Below, piece by piece: positions 42,101 through 50,142 of a DNA stretch of 64,000 bases. The stretch is from Novosphingopyxis sp965218915. GTDB lineage: Bacteria; Pseudomonadota; Alphaproteobacteria; Sphingomonadales; Sphingomonadaceae. Every line of letters begins with the position of its first letter. The first letter of the stretch is position 1. Below the pieces are notes generated by a model. That model did not search any database. It had not been told where the DNA came from and saw only the letters and a program-made list of their open reading frames with translations. The position numbers and the translations under genes were made by a program. Location of the stretch: positions 1,488,001 through 1,552,000 of the forward strand of contig NZ_OZ244708.1 in the NCBI RefSeq assembly GCF_965218915.1. The letters run 5' to 3'.

Positions 42101-43503
42101 GCGATCCCGTCATCTGGCCCGTTATCCTGTGGCTGCGCCGCGACCTGCGCCTGTCCGATCAGCCCGCCCTGCGCGCGGCGGCGGCGGCGGGGCCGGTGAT
42201 CCCGGTTTTCGTGCTCGACGATGCGCGGGCGGGGGATCACGAGATGGGCGGGGCGAGCCGCTGGTGGCTGCATCACAGCCTGGCGTCGCTCGATGCGGAC
42301 CTGCGGGAGAAGGGCAGCCGTATGATCCTGCGCGAGGGTGATTGCGTCTCCGTGCTGAGCGCGATTGCTGAGCAGCATGCGGTCAGGCAAATCCATGCCC
42401 TGCGCCATTACGAACCCTGGTGGGTGGAAGCCGAAAGCGAACTCGCCGCCGAGCTGAAGGACGATGTCGAGCTGTGCCTGCACGACGGCAATTATCTCGC
42501 GCCTCCCGGCAGCGTCACCACCGGGTCGGGCGATCCGTACAAGATCTACACGCCGTTCTGGAAGGCGCTGAAGGAACAGATGCCGCCCGAAGAACCGTTG
42601 CGCGCACCGCAGTCGATCGACGCGCCGACCGAATGGCCGGACAGCGACGATTTGGACGACTGGAAATTGCTGCCCACCGATCCCGATTGGGCCGAAGCCT
42701 TCGCCGATCTCTGGACACCGGGAGAGACCGCGGCGCGCGAGCGCGTCAACGCCTTTGGCGCGCAATCGTCCGATTATGACGAGGCGCGCAACCTGCCCTC
42801 GCAGGACGGCTCCTCGCGGCTCAGTCCGCATCTGCATTTCGGCGAGGTCTCGCCCGCCTATGTCTGGCACCGCATCAGGGATGCGACCGGCGACGCCACC
42901 GTCTTCCTGAAGGAACTGGCATGGCGCGATTACGCGCAGAACGTGATCATGCAGTTCCCCGATTACGGCCGCCAAGGCTATCGCGAACGGTTCGAAGATC
43001 TCGAATGGCGCGATTTCCGCTCGGCCACGGTCCGCGAGGAGTTCGACCGCTGGACCAGGGGCAGGACCGGCTACCCCATCGTCGACGCCGGAATGCGGCA
43101 GCTCTGGAAGCATGGCTGGATCCACAACCGGGTCCGCATGATCTGCGCCAGTTTTCTCATAAAACATCTGCTGATCGACTGGCGTGAGGGCGAGAAATGG
43201 TATTGGGACTGCCTGCTCGACGCGGACTATGGCAACAATGCCGTGAACTGGCAGTGGATCGCGGGGACCGGTGTCGACAGCAATATGTTCGTGCGCATCA
43301 TGGCGCCGCTCAGCCAGTCGGACAAGTTCGACGCGGGTGCTTATATCCGCGACTATGTGCCCGAGCTCGCCGACCTGCCCGATGATACGATCCACGATCC
43401 GGAGGAAGCGGGCTGCCGTCCGCACGACTACCCGGCCAAGATCATCGGTCACAAGGACGCGCGCGAACGGGCGCTGGCGGCGTACAGGAAGATCAAGGAT
43501 TGA
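42097..43503 (+). CDS. phr: Deoxyribodipyrimidine photo-lyase / cryptochrome family
   Basis: 468 residues. N-terminal antenna domain LWLRRDLRLSDQPALRAAA... and FAD-binding C-terminal domain: SRLSPHLHFGEVSP, ELAWRDYAQNVI, TGYPIVDAGMRQLWKHGWIHNRVRMICASFLIKHLLIDWREGEKWYWDCLLDADYGNNAVNWQWIAGTGVDS. Repairs cyclobutane pyrimidine dimers with blue light. NAVNWQW at the flavin site keeps the Asn next to the flavin used by class I photolyases, favouring photolyase over cryptochrome. Confidence 0.95.
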   Translation: MSDPVIWPVILWLRRDLRLSDQPALRAAAAAGPVIPVFVLDDARAGDHEMGGASRWWLHHSLASLDADLREKGSRMILREGDCVSVLSAIAEQHAVRQIHALRHYEPWWVEAESELAAELKDDVELCLHDGNYLAPPGSVTTGSGDPYKIYTPFWKALKEQMPPEEPLRAPQSIDAPTEWPDSDDLDDWKLLPTDPDWAEAFADLWTPGETAARERVNAFGAQSSDYDEARNLPSQDGSSRLSPHLHFGEVSPAYVWHRIRDATGDATVFLKELAWRDYAQNVIMQFPDYGRQGYRERFEDLEWRDFRSATVREEFDRWTRGRTGYPIVDAGMRQLWKHGWIHNRVRMICASFLIKHLLIDWREGEKWYWDCLLDADYGNNAVNWQWIAGTGVDSNMFVRIMAPLSQSDKFDAGAYIRDYVPELADLPDDTIHDPEEAGCRPHDYPAKIIGHKDARERALAAYRKIKD

Positions 43504-43512
43504 ACCCCCGGT

Positions 43513-43541
43513 TTGACGTCCGCCGGGCCTTTCCATATAAG
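43513..43541 (+). promoter_or_regulatory. Sigma-70-like promoter upstream of SDR gene
   Basis: TTGACG (43513-43518) and TATAAG (43536-43541) are separated by 17 bases. It lies just after phr and would give a leader of about 115 bases before the SDR start at 43664. Confidence 0.55.
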
Positions 43542-43663
43542 GGCAGGGCATTCTAATTGGAGCAAGACCGGTGGACAAGAGCAGCTTCTGAACTTCGAAG
43601 CCCGGGCCGCCATAGGGCTCGATTGCGCCGTTCGCGGCGCTCACCTGTTCTTGGAATTCCATC

Positions 43664-44446
43664 ATGCAAAGACTGAAGGGCAAGATATGCCTGATCACTG
43701 GCGCCGCCCGTGGCATAGGCGAGTCGATCGCCCGTGCCTATCGGCGCGAGGGCGGCACGGTCATTGTCACCGATATCGACGAAGCCGGAGGAATCAGGCT
43801 CGCCCAAGAGTTGGGCGCCGACTTCCATCGGCTCGACGTATCATGCGAAGATGATTGGTCGGACATCGCGGCAAAAGTCCCCGCGCTCGACGTGCTGGTA
43901 AACAATGCCGGCATCACCGGGTTCGAAAACGGCCCGGTCGCGCACGATCCCGAACATGTTTCGCTGGCCGACTGGCGGGCGGTCCATGTCGTCAACAGCG
44001 ACGGCACGTTTCTGGGGTGCCGTTACGCCATCGGGGCAATGCGCGTTAAGGGCAGTGGATCCATCGTCAACATCTCCTCGCGCTCGGGCATGGTCGGTAT
44101 CCCCGGCGCGGCGGCCTATGCCTCGTCCAAGGCGGCGATCCGCAATCACAGCAAGTCGGTGGCGCTCTATTGTGCGCAGCAGGGACTGGCGATCCGCTGC
44201 AATTCGATTCACCCCGCCGCAATCCTGACGCCGATGTGGGAGCCGATGCTGGGCAGCGGTGCCGAGCGGCAAAAGACGATGGCCGCGCTGGTGGCGGACA
44301 CGCCGCTCAAACGCTTCGGCACCGTGGATGAGGTCGCGGCATTGGCGGTGCTGCTGGCATCGGACGAGGCCAGCTACATGACCGGGGCCGAGCTGACCCT
44401 CGACGGCGGCATATTGGCGGGCTCGGCGGCCGCGCCGGGCGGCTAG
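43664..44446 (+). CDS. Short-chain dehydrogenase/reductase
   Basis: 260 residues. TGAARGIGESIA is the NAD(P)-binding TGxxxGxG loop, VTDIDEAGG suggests an NAD-preferring Asp after strand 2, NNAG follows, and the catalytic Ser-Tyr-Lys occur in NISSRSG and YASSKAA. The closing GAELTLDGG matches classical SDRs of the cyclohexanol-dehydrogenase or LinC-like group. It oxidises a secondary alcohol; substrate unknown. Followed by cfa at a short gap. Confidence 0.93.
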   Translation: MQRLKGKICLITGAARGIGESIARAYRREGGTVIVTDIDEAGGIRLAQELGADFHRLDVSCEDDWSDIAAKVPALDVLVNNAGITGFENGPVAHDPEHVSLADWRAVHVVNSDGTFLGCRYAIGAMRVKGSGSIVNISSRSGMVGIPGAAAYASSKAAIRNHSKSVALYCAQQGLAIRCNSIHPAAILTPMWEPMLGSGAERQKTMAALVADTPLKRFGTVDEVAALAVLLASDEASYMTGAELTLDGGILAGSAAAPGG

Positions 44447-44476
44447 CGGCAATTGCCTTCGCGGCGACGATCCGGC

Positions 44477-45778
44477 ATGGCATTTCGCATGAACGCGCCG
44501 GCGTCGAACAGGGCCAAGCATTTGACGAAGCAGCGCATCGCCCTGGGTGGCGGGCTGCTGTCGCGGCTGCTCGCGCCCAGCATGCACCGGGTGCTCGACC
44601 GGATCGATGCCGGTCTCGCCGAAGGCGGGATCGAGGCGACGCTGCCCGATGGTGAATTTCGCATCCTGGGCTGCCGCGCGCCGGGGCCGATAGCGCAGGT
44701 CGATCTGGTCGACTGGCGCGCGCTGCTCCACCTCATCGCGGGCGGATCGGCCGGATGGTACCGCGCTTGGGATCTGGGCGAATGGACCAGTCCCGATCCG
44801 GTGCCCTTGTTCGATCTGTTCATGCGCAACCGCGTTTCACTGGGCCAGTCGGCGCGGCCCAGCGGACCGTGGAAGCTGCTCGGCCGCCTGCGCCACTGGC
44901 TGCGCGACAACAGCCCCGCCAAGGCGCGGCGCAACATCGAATATCACTATGATCTCGGCAATGATTTCTACGAGCTCTGGCTCGATGAAACGATGAGCTA
45001 TTCCAGCGCGCTGTTCGCCGAGCCCCAGGCCGAGGACGACGGCGAACCGCTGGCGGCGGCGCAGCTTCGCAAGCTCGATGCGCTGCTCGATCGGTTGAAC
45101 CTTACCGACGGCGCGCGGCTGCTGGAGATCGGCTGCGGGTGGGGCGGGCTCGCCGCGCGCGTCTGCGAACGATACGCGGTGTGTTATCGCGGCATCACGC
45201 TCTCGGCCGAGCAGAAAAGCGCGGCGGAGGCGCGCACCGCCGGCTGTCCGGACAGCTCGAAACTCGTCTTCACGCTGACCGATTATCGCGACGTGCTCGC
45301 CGAGGAAGGTCCGGCCGGCTTCGATGCCATCGCCAGCGTCGAGATGGTCGAGGCGGTGGGGCAGCGTTACTGGCCGGCTTATCTCGATGCGATCGCCGCG
45401 AACCTGAAGCCCGGCGGACGGGCGGGGCTGCAATATATTCGCATCGCCGACGACATTTTCGAACATTATGCGGCGAGCGCGGACTTCATCCAGACCTATA
45501 TCTTCCCCGGCGGCATGCTGTTGTCCGAAAGCCGGTTCCGCGCATTGGCCGGGGCGCGCGGGCTCGCCTGGGTGGACCAGCGCGACATGGGACTGGATTA
45601 TGCGCGCACGCTGAAACTGTGGCGCGAGCGGTTCGACGCAGCGGTAGGGGCAGGGCAATTGCCGGCCGGTTTCGACGCGGCGTTCATCAGGCTATGGCGC
45701 TATTATCTGATGTATTGCGAGGGCGGGTTTCGCGGCGGCGGAATCGACGTCGCGCAGGTCACGCTGGTAAAGGAATAG
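44477..45778 (+). CDS. cfa: Cyclopropane-fatty-acyl-phospholipid synthase
   Basis: 433 residues from ATG 44477 (ATG 44489 is equally possible; no clear Shine-Dalgarno). An N-terminal lipid-binding region precedes the SAM-dependent methyltransferase: NIEYHYDLGNDFYELWLDETMSYSSALF, LLEIGCGWGGLAARVCERY, GITLSAEQKSAAEART, SVEMVEAVGQRYWPAYLDAI and DFIQTYIFPGGMLLSESRF are Cfa hallmarks. It methylenates cis double bonds of membrane lipids, as in adaptation to stress. A hairpin terminator follows. Confidence 0.93.
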   Translation: MAFRMNAPASNRAKHLTKQRIALGGGLLSRLLAPSMHRVLDRIDAGLAEGGIEATLPDGEFRILGCRAPGPIAQVDLVDWRALLHLIAGGSAGWYRAWDLGEWTSPDPVPLFDLFMRNRVSLGQSARPSGPWKLLGRLRHWLRDNSPAKARRNIEYHYDLGNDFYELWLDETMSYSSALFAEPQAEDDGEPLAAAQLRKLDALLDRLNLTDGARLLEIGCGWGGLAARVCERYAVCYRGITLSAEQKSAAEARTAGCPDSSKLVFTLTDYRDVLAEEGPAGFDAIASVEMVEAVGQRYWPAYLDAIAANLKPGGRAGLQYIRIADDIFEHYAASADFIQTYIFPGGMLLSESRFRALAGARGLAWVDQRDMGLDYARTLKLWRERFDAAVGAGQLPAGFDAAFIRLWRYYLMYCEGGFRGGGIDVAQVTLVKE

Positions 45779-45854
45779 ATGCGCTGGCGCCCGGCCTTGT
45801 TCACAAAGCTTGCCGCGGCGGCGCGGTAGCCCTCCGCCACCTTATCCTGGATAG

Positions 45855-45888
45855 GAAAAAAGCGTCCGCATCGCCGCGGACGCTCTTT
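45855..45888. terminator. Bidirectional intrinsic terminator between cfa and the small lipoprotein gene
   Basis: GCGTCCGC (45862-45869) pairs with GCGGACGC (45876-45883), flanked by an A-run on the left and TCTTT on the right, so it can terminate in both directions between convergent genes. Confidence 0.8.
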
Positions 45889-45919
45889 CCCGTTGCGCTC
45901 GCCGATGCAGGCGCGGCGA

Positions 45920-46216
45920 TTACATCCGGTCGTCGGCCTCGTCGGCGGCGTCGCCCACTGCATCGCCGGCGTCCTTGGCGGTATCCTGCACGGCATCGCC
46001 CATATCGTTGGCCGTTGTCGTCACGCTTTCGCCCATATCGCTGGCGTTTTCGTCCATGCTGGTGCCCATGTCGGATACGCTGTCCTGCATGTCGTTGCCC
46101 ATCTCATTGGCTTCGGCGGTGGCCTGTTCGTCGGTGCCGCCCTGCGCGCAGGCGGTGAGCGCAGACGCGGTAACCAGCAGCGCGGCGGACGCGATGGCTT
46201 TGTGAACGGTCTTCAT
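45920..46216 (-). CDS. Small Asp/Met-repeat lipoprotein
   Basis: 98 residues. Signal peptide MKTVHKAIASAALLVTASALTAC with lipobox ALTAC. The mature part is a repetitive acidic helix with a recurring SDMGxSMDE/NDMGDAVQDTAKDAGDAV pattern at about 11-residue spacing, reminiscent of apolipoprotein/LEA-like amphipathic repeats. No enzymatic motif. Probably a periplasmic envelope or stress protein; function unknown. Confidence 0.75.
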   Translation of the reverse strand: MKTVHKAIASAALLVTASALTACAQGGTDEQATAEANEMGNDMQDSVSDMGTSMDENASDMGESVTTTANDMGDAVQDTAKDAGDAVGDAADEADDRM

Positions 46217-46302
46217 AACGGCTTTTCCCTCGATTTGTTCGATCGCCTTGCCTTATAGGCTTGGCGCGCGAATTCAAGGACGGCGCCCGGTCTCGCGCAT
46301 CC

Positions 46303-46713
46303 TCACCGTTCCACCCCGGCGACTCCCCATTGCCGCGCAGCGGTATAGCCCAGATAGCCGGTGCCGAAGAGCGCGTAGAGCGGCTCGGGCAGCGCCGCGA
46401 GATAGCCGGTCATGCCGTCGACGATGGCGCTGGCGGCGGCCGGCCGGATCGCCGCGATCAATCCCATTGGGATCGCCCACAGGAACAGGACGTACATCAC
46501 GTAGAGGAAGCTCGGCCGGGCGCGGCTGGTCCAGGGATCGGGCGACTGCGTCTCGGCGATGATCGCGGACACGCGCGTACGGATGGCGTCCAGCTCCTGG
46601 CTGCCCTCCAGCCTCAGCAGTTCCAGCTTGGCCTGCTCGCGCCCCTGCTCGTCGGGAATGATCTTGTCGATCATGCTGGCCACTGGGCCGATGAGCGAAT
46701 CGAATATCGTCAT
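46303..46713 (-). CDS. GTA-type 3TM holin family protein
   Basis: 136 residues from ATG 46713, with AAGGAG six bases upstream. A short helical N-terminus (MTIFDSLIGPVASMIDKIIPDEQGREQAKLELLRLEG) is followed by PWTSRARPSFLYVMYVLFLWAIPMGLIAAI and ALFGTGYLGYTAARQWG, hydrophobic helices in the layout of the 3TM holins tied to gene transfer agent release. No other GTA genes are nearby, so whether it serves a GTA or stands alone is unknown. Confidence 0.75.
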   Translation of the reverse strand: MTIFDSLIGPVASMIDKIIPDEQGREQAKLELLRLEGSQELDAIRTRVSAIIAETQSPDPWTSRARPSFLYVMYVLFLWAIPMGLIAAIRPAAASAIVDGMTGYLAALPEPLYALFGTGYLGYTAARQWGVAGVER

Positions 46714-46858
46714 GTCGATCTCCTTGCGAAAAAACATCCTATAACCCATATGGTAATATGTAGGAAAGTATTATCGCCAAAAATCGTGAATTTATTCCAC
46801 ATTCATAGCATCCTTCGCGGCTTACCCGATATTAACCAACCCGCCGCATAGCGATGCG

Positions 46859-48268
46859 ATGGCAATCCCCTGGAACCGCGACGAAATCGAAGCGCCGTGC
46901 CTGATCGGCGATACGGCGCAGATGCTTTTGCAAATGCTGCGTTCGGAGGAGTTGGACGCGCTGATCGCGCTCGCGCGGGCCACGTTTGGATGCAAGGCGG
47001 CGGCCATTTCCATTTTGGGCGAACGGCAATGGTTTCTGTCTAGCGCGGGACTGGATATGCATTCGACCGGCCGGAACGAAGCGATTTGCCTGCGCACCCT
47101 GGCCAATCAGGAGCTTACCGTTTTCTCCGATCTTAGTCGGCATCCGGAAACGCGCGATAATCCCCTGGTTGCCAGAGAAGGCGGATTTCGTTTCTATGCG
47201 GGCGTGCCGCTGTCGATCGAACCGGACTTCTTCTCGATGAACGTGCTCGCCGCCTTTTGCATTATCGACGATGCGCCCCGCGAGCTGTCGCCCGAACAGC
47301 ATTCGAGCCTCGAACAATTCGCCTCGATCGCGCGCAGCATGGTCGAGAACAGCGTCCTGTCGGCGGGGTCGCGCGGGCGTGCGACGATGCAGGCCGATCT
47401 GGTCGAGAAACTCGTGCGCAAGCAGGTGCAGTTCCGCCAGGCGGAGATGATGGCGCAGATGGGTCATTGGCGGCTCGATCTGGCCAGTGAGACGGTCGAT
47501 TGGTCCGAAGGGGTGTTCGAAATACACGGCTTGCCGGTCAGTGAAACGCCGCCGCTCGAACGGGCGTTGAGCTTTTACCGCCAGGAATCACGCGCTCAAC
47601 TGGAACAGCTGATCGCACGGGCGATCGCGACCGGAGAGCCTTATGAGGCCGATCTCGACATCATCACATGCGACGGCCGGCGCAAGCGCGTGCGCACCCG
47701 CGGCGAGGCCGAATTCCACGAGGGCAAACTGGTCGCGCTGATCGGCGTGTTCCGCGATGTGACCGAACGCTATGCGCTCGAGCGCAGATTGCGGCGTGCG
47801 GCGCAGACCGATCCGCTCACCGGACTCGGCAATCGCGAGGCGATGCGCGCCTTTTTCGACAATCGCGGCGAAGACGAAAAACTGTCCGTGATGCTGCTCG
47901 ATCTGGACGGGTTCAAGCAGGTCAATGATCGGCTCGGCCATCTTGCCGGCGACGCGGTGATCCAGACGATGGCGCAGCATCTGCGCCGCATGGTCCCGGC
48001 GCCGCATTTCGTCGGACGCTTCGGCGGCGACGAATTCGTCGTCATCCTGATGGACGATGCGCTGACCGAGGAACGGACCCTGCTGTCGGACCGCGTGGCC
48101 CGCGGCATGATCCAGGAGGTGGAGAACAACGGCACAGCTTTGACCGTGTCGGCAAGCATCGGTATGTGCAAAGTGGGTAAAGGAGAGAGCCTGGAACACG
48201 CCTTGAGCAAAGCGGACACCGCGCTTTACGCGGCCAAGCGCGCCACGAAAGGCAGCGCCGCCGCCTGA
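46859..48268 (+). CDS. GAF-PAS-GGDEF diguanylate cyclase
   Basis: 469 residues. An N-terminal GAF domain (about 30-165, with FGCKAAAISILGERQWFLSSAGL and CLRTLANQELTVFSDLSRHPETRDNPLV) is followed by a PAS domain (about 195-305, MAQMGHWRLDLASETVDWSEGVFEIHGL) and GGDEF (from DPLTGLGNREAMRAFF; active-site FGGDEFVVIL). The I-site RxxD is not conserved (PAPH at that position), so feedback inhibition by c-di-GMP is probably absent. It makes c-di-GMP in response to a small ligand or redox cue. Confidence 0.93.
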   Translation: MAIPWNRDEIEAPCLIGDTAQMLLQMLRSEELDALIALARATFGCKAAAISILGERQWFLSSAGLDMHSTGRNEAICLRTLANQELTVFSDLSRHPETRDNPLVAREGGFRFYAGVPLSIEPDFFSMNVLAAFCIIDDAPRELSPEQHSSLEQFASIARSMVENSVLSAGSRGRATMQADLVEKLVRKQVQFRQAEMMAQMGHWRLDLASETVDWSEGVFEIHGLPVSETPPLERALSFYRQESRAQLEQLIARAIATGEPYEADLDIITCDGRRKRVRTRGEAEFHEGKLVALIGVFRDVTERYALERRLRRAAQTDPLTGLGNREAMRAFFDNRGEDEKLSVMLLDLDGFKQVNDRLGHLAGDAVIQTMAQHLRRMVPAPHFVGRFGGDEFVVILMDDALTEERTLLSDRVARGMIQEVENNGTALTVSASIGMCKVGKGESLEHALSKADTALYAAKRATKGSAAA

Positions 48269-48292
48269 TTTCGAAGCCAAGCGCTGCGCCGG

Positions 48293-49026
48293 TTAGGTAA
48301 CCAGCATCCACGGCGCCATCGCCACCATCGTCAGGTTCTCGGTCAACGAGACGAAGCCGAGCGGAACGTTCGAACTGCCGCCGATGCAGGCGCATTTCAG
48401 CTCGCGCTTCTGCACATAGACCGCATAGAATACCGACACCGCGCCGATCGAGCCGATGAACAGCGCCACCGGGATCGAGACGATGTCGAGCACGCGGCCC
48501 GCCATCAAAATCCCGGCCAGCGCCTCGGCAAAGGGATAGATGTTGGCATAGGACACCCAGCGCTGCGCCAATAGGTCGTAGCCCAGGAACATGGTCGCGA
48601 AACCGCGCACGTCCTGCAGTTCTGCACGGCGAGAAGGCACATCGAAAAGGCGATGAACAACTCGCCCGTTCGAACGGTGAGCGGCGCGCCGGTGATCGCC
48701 CAGCCGATCGACAGCGCCATCAGCGCCGCGACCGCGAAAATCGCGATCACGGGTTTGTAGCTGGTCGCGTCCGGATCGGCGGCGGGCTTGTCGAAATATT
48801 CGCGCAGATCGTCATGACCACCGATCCGCTTGCCGCCGATAAAGGTCTGCGGCGTGGTTTCGACGTCATGCTCGGCCTTGAACGCGTCGGTCTCATCGCG
48901 CGTGGTCAGGTGGCGGTCGTCGACGGTAAAGCCCTCGCGCTCCAGCAGATGCTTGGATTTCAGGCCATAGGGACAGACATGCTTGTCCATCACCATACGG
49001 TAAAGCGTCGCGGTTTTCCCGGTCAT
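48293..49026 (-). pseudogene. Glutaredoxin-MauE/DoxX-like fusion gene split by a single-base frameshift
   Basis: The first part (from ATG 49026) encodes a glutaredoxin-like domain: MDKHVCPYGLKSKHLLEREGFTVDDRHLTTRDETDAFKAEHDVETTPQTFIGGKRIGGHDDLREYF, followed by a membrane helix. The frame is then lost after CAGAA at about 48620; the second frame continues with LQDVRGFATMFLGYDLLAQRWVSYANIYPFAEALAGILMAGRVLDIVSIPVALFIGSIGAVSVF... CACIGGSSNVPLG, a MauE-like redox membrane domain. Restoring one base (AAGCTG instead of AACTG) gives a continuous protein of about 243 residues. It could be a true pseudogene or a base-calling error. Confidence 0.85.
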
Positions 49027-49043
49027 CGCTTCACCTTTTCTAA

Positions 49044-49062
49044 AATACCCTGGTAGGGTATT
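49044..49062. promoter_or_regulatory. CsoR/RcnR-like palindrome upstream of glutaredoxin-MauE gene
   Basis: AATACCCT (49044-49051) and AGGGTATT (49055-49062) form a perfect inverted repeat with a 3-base spacer, 18 bases before the ATG at 49026. The TACCC...GGGTA layout matches operators of CsoR/CstR-type metal- or persulfide-sensing repressors by memory. The repressor is not in the window. Confidence 0.55.
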
Positions 49063-49131
49063 CATCCGGGCGTTCGTCATGAGTTTCAAGAGCGATGCAG
49101 ACGTACTCGTGGCGCTGCGACGCACGAATGG

Positions 49132-50142
49132 CTATGCGCCAAGAATGGCGCGATAGAGCGCGATATAGTCGTCGGCCATGCGGTCCACGCCGAAGCGCCG
49201 AGCGACCGAGCCGCGGATGGCGGCGCGGTCCAGATCGCCGACGCGCTCGATCGCCGCGACCGCCTGGGCCGGCGTATCGACCAGAAATCCATTCCTGCCA
49301 TGCTCGATCAGCTCGGGCATCGAACCCCGGCCGCTCGCGATGACGGGCGTGCCGGATGCCATCGCTTCCACGACCGAGAGGCCGAAGGGCTCGTCGAAGT
49401 TGATGAGGTGCAGCAGCGCGCGCGCCGATCCCAGTGCGCGCAGTCGCCGTTCACCGCCGACGGTGCCGTGGAAGCGGATGTTGACGCCATCGTTCGCGGA
49501 CAGAACCTCGCGCTCATGATATTGCCGGTCCTGGACGATGCCGTAGAGATCGAGAGCACGGTGCGAGGCGCGGGCCGCGGCAATCGCTTCCTTCGCACCT
49601 TTGTCCGGATGAATGCGCCCGAAGAACAGCAGATCGTCGCTTCCCCGCGAATGGAAGCGGAAATCGTCGACGGGAATGCCATGGTGGATCGTCGCGGCGT
49701 AGCGCAGGCCCGGATGCCGATCGGCCTCGCTGATCGCGACATAATGCACGCTGTCCTGAAACGGGGCGTACATCGGCAGGATGCGGTCGGACGAAAAGCC
49801 GTGGATCGTGGTGACGATCGGGGTATCGACCAGGCGGGCAAAGGCGTGCGCTGGGAAATCGGCCTGATTATGGATCAGATCGAAGCGACCGGCGCGTTCG
49901 AACAGATACGCCAGATGCCGGAATTCCCACACCTTGGCGTCGATCGACGGATCCTCCGAATAGGGCGCCGGCACGATCCCGTCCAGTTTCGCGCCGGTCA
50001 GGCTGTCCAGCGTTGCGAACAGCGTTACATCGATCCCGCGCGCGGCCAGCGCTTCGGTCAACAGGCTCGTGACCAGTTCCCATGGGCCGTAATGCCGCGG
50101 CGGCGTGCGCCATGCGATCGGCGCGAGCATCGCGATCTTCAT
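49132..50142 (-). CDS. GT4-family glycosyltransferase
   Basis: 336 residues. GT-B fold: MKIAMLAPIAWRTPPRHYGPWELVTSLLTEALAARG..., DLIHNQADFPAHAFAR, TTIHGFSS, the second Rossmann domain with LLFFGRIHPDKGAKEAIAAA, and the donor-binding FDEPFGLSVVEAMASGTPVIASGRGSMPELI (EX7E). Acts on a nucleotide sugar in the cytoplasm. The start overlaps the stop of the GH13 gene by four bases (ATGA), so the two work in one operon, perhaps on storage or osmoprotectant glucans. Confidence 0.9.
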   Translation of the reverse strand: MKIAMLAPIAWRTPPRHYGPWELVTSLLTEALAARGIDVTLFATLDSLTGAKLDGIVPAPYSEDPSIDAKVWEFRHLAYLFERAGRFDLIHNQADFPAHAFARLVDTPIVTTIHGFSSDRILPMYAPFQDSVHYVAISEADRHPGLRYAATIHHGIPVDDFRFHSRGSDDLLFFGRIHPDKGAKEAIAAARASHRALDLYGIVQDRQYHEREVLSANDGVNIRFHGTVGGERRLRALGSARALLHLINFDEPFGLSVVEAMASGTPVIASGRGSMPELIEHGRNGFLVDTPAQAVAAIERVGDLDRAAIRGSVARRFGVDRMADDYIALYRAILGA

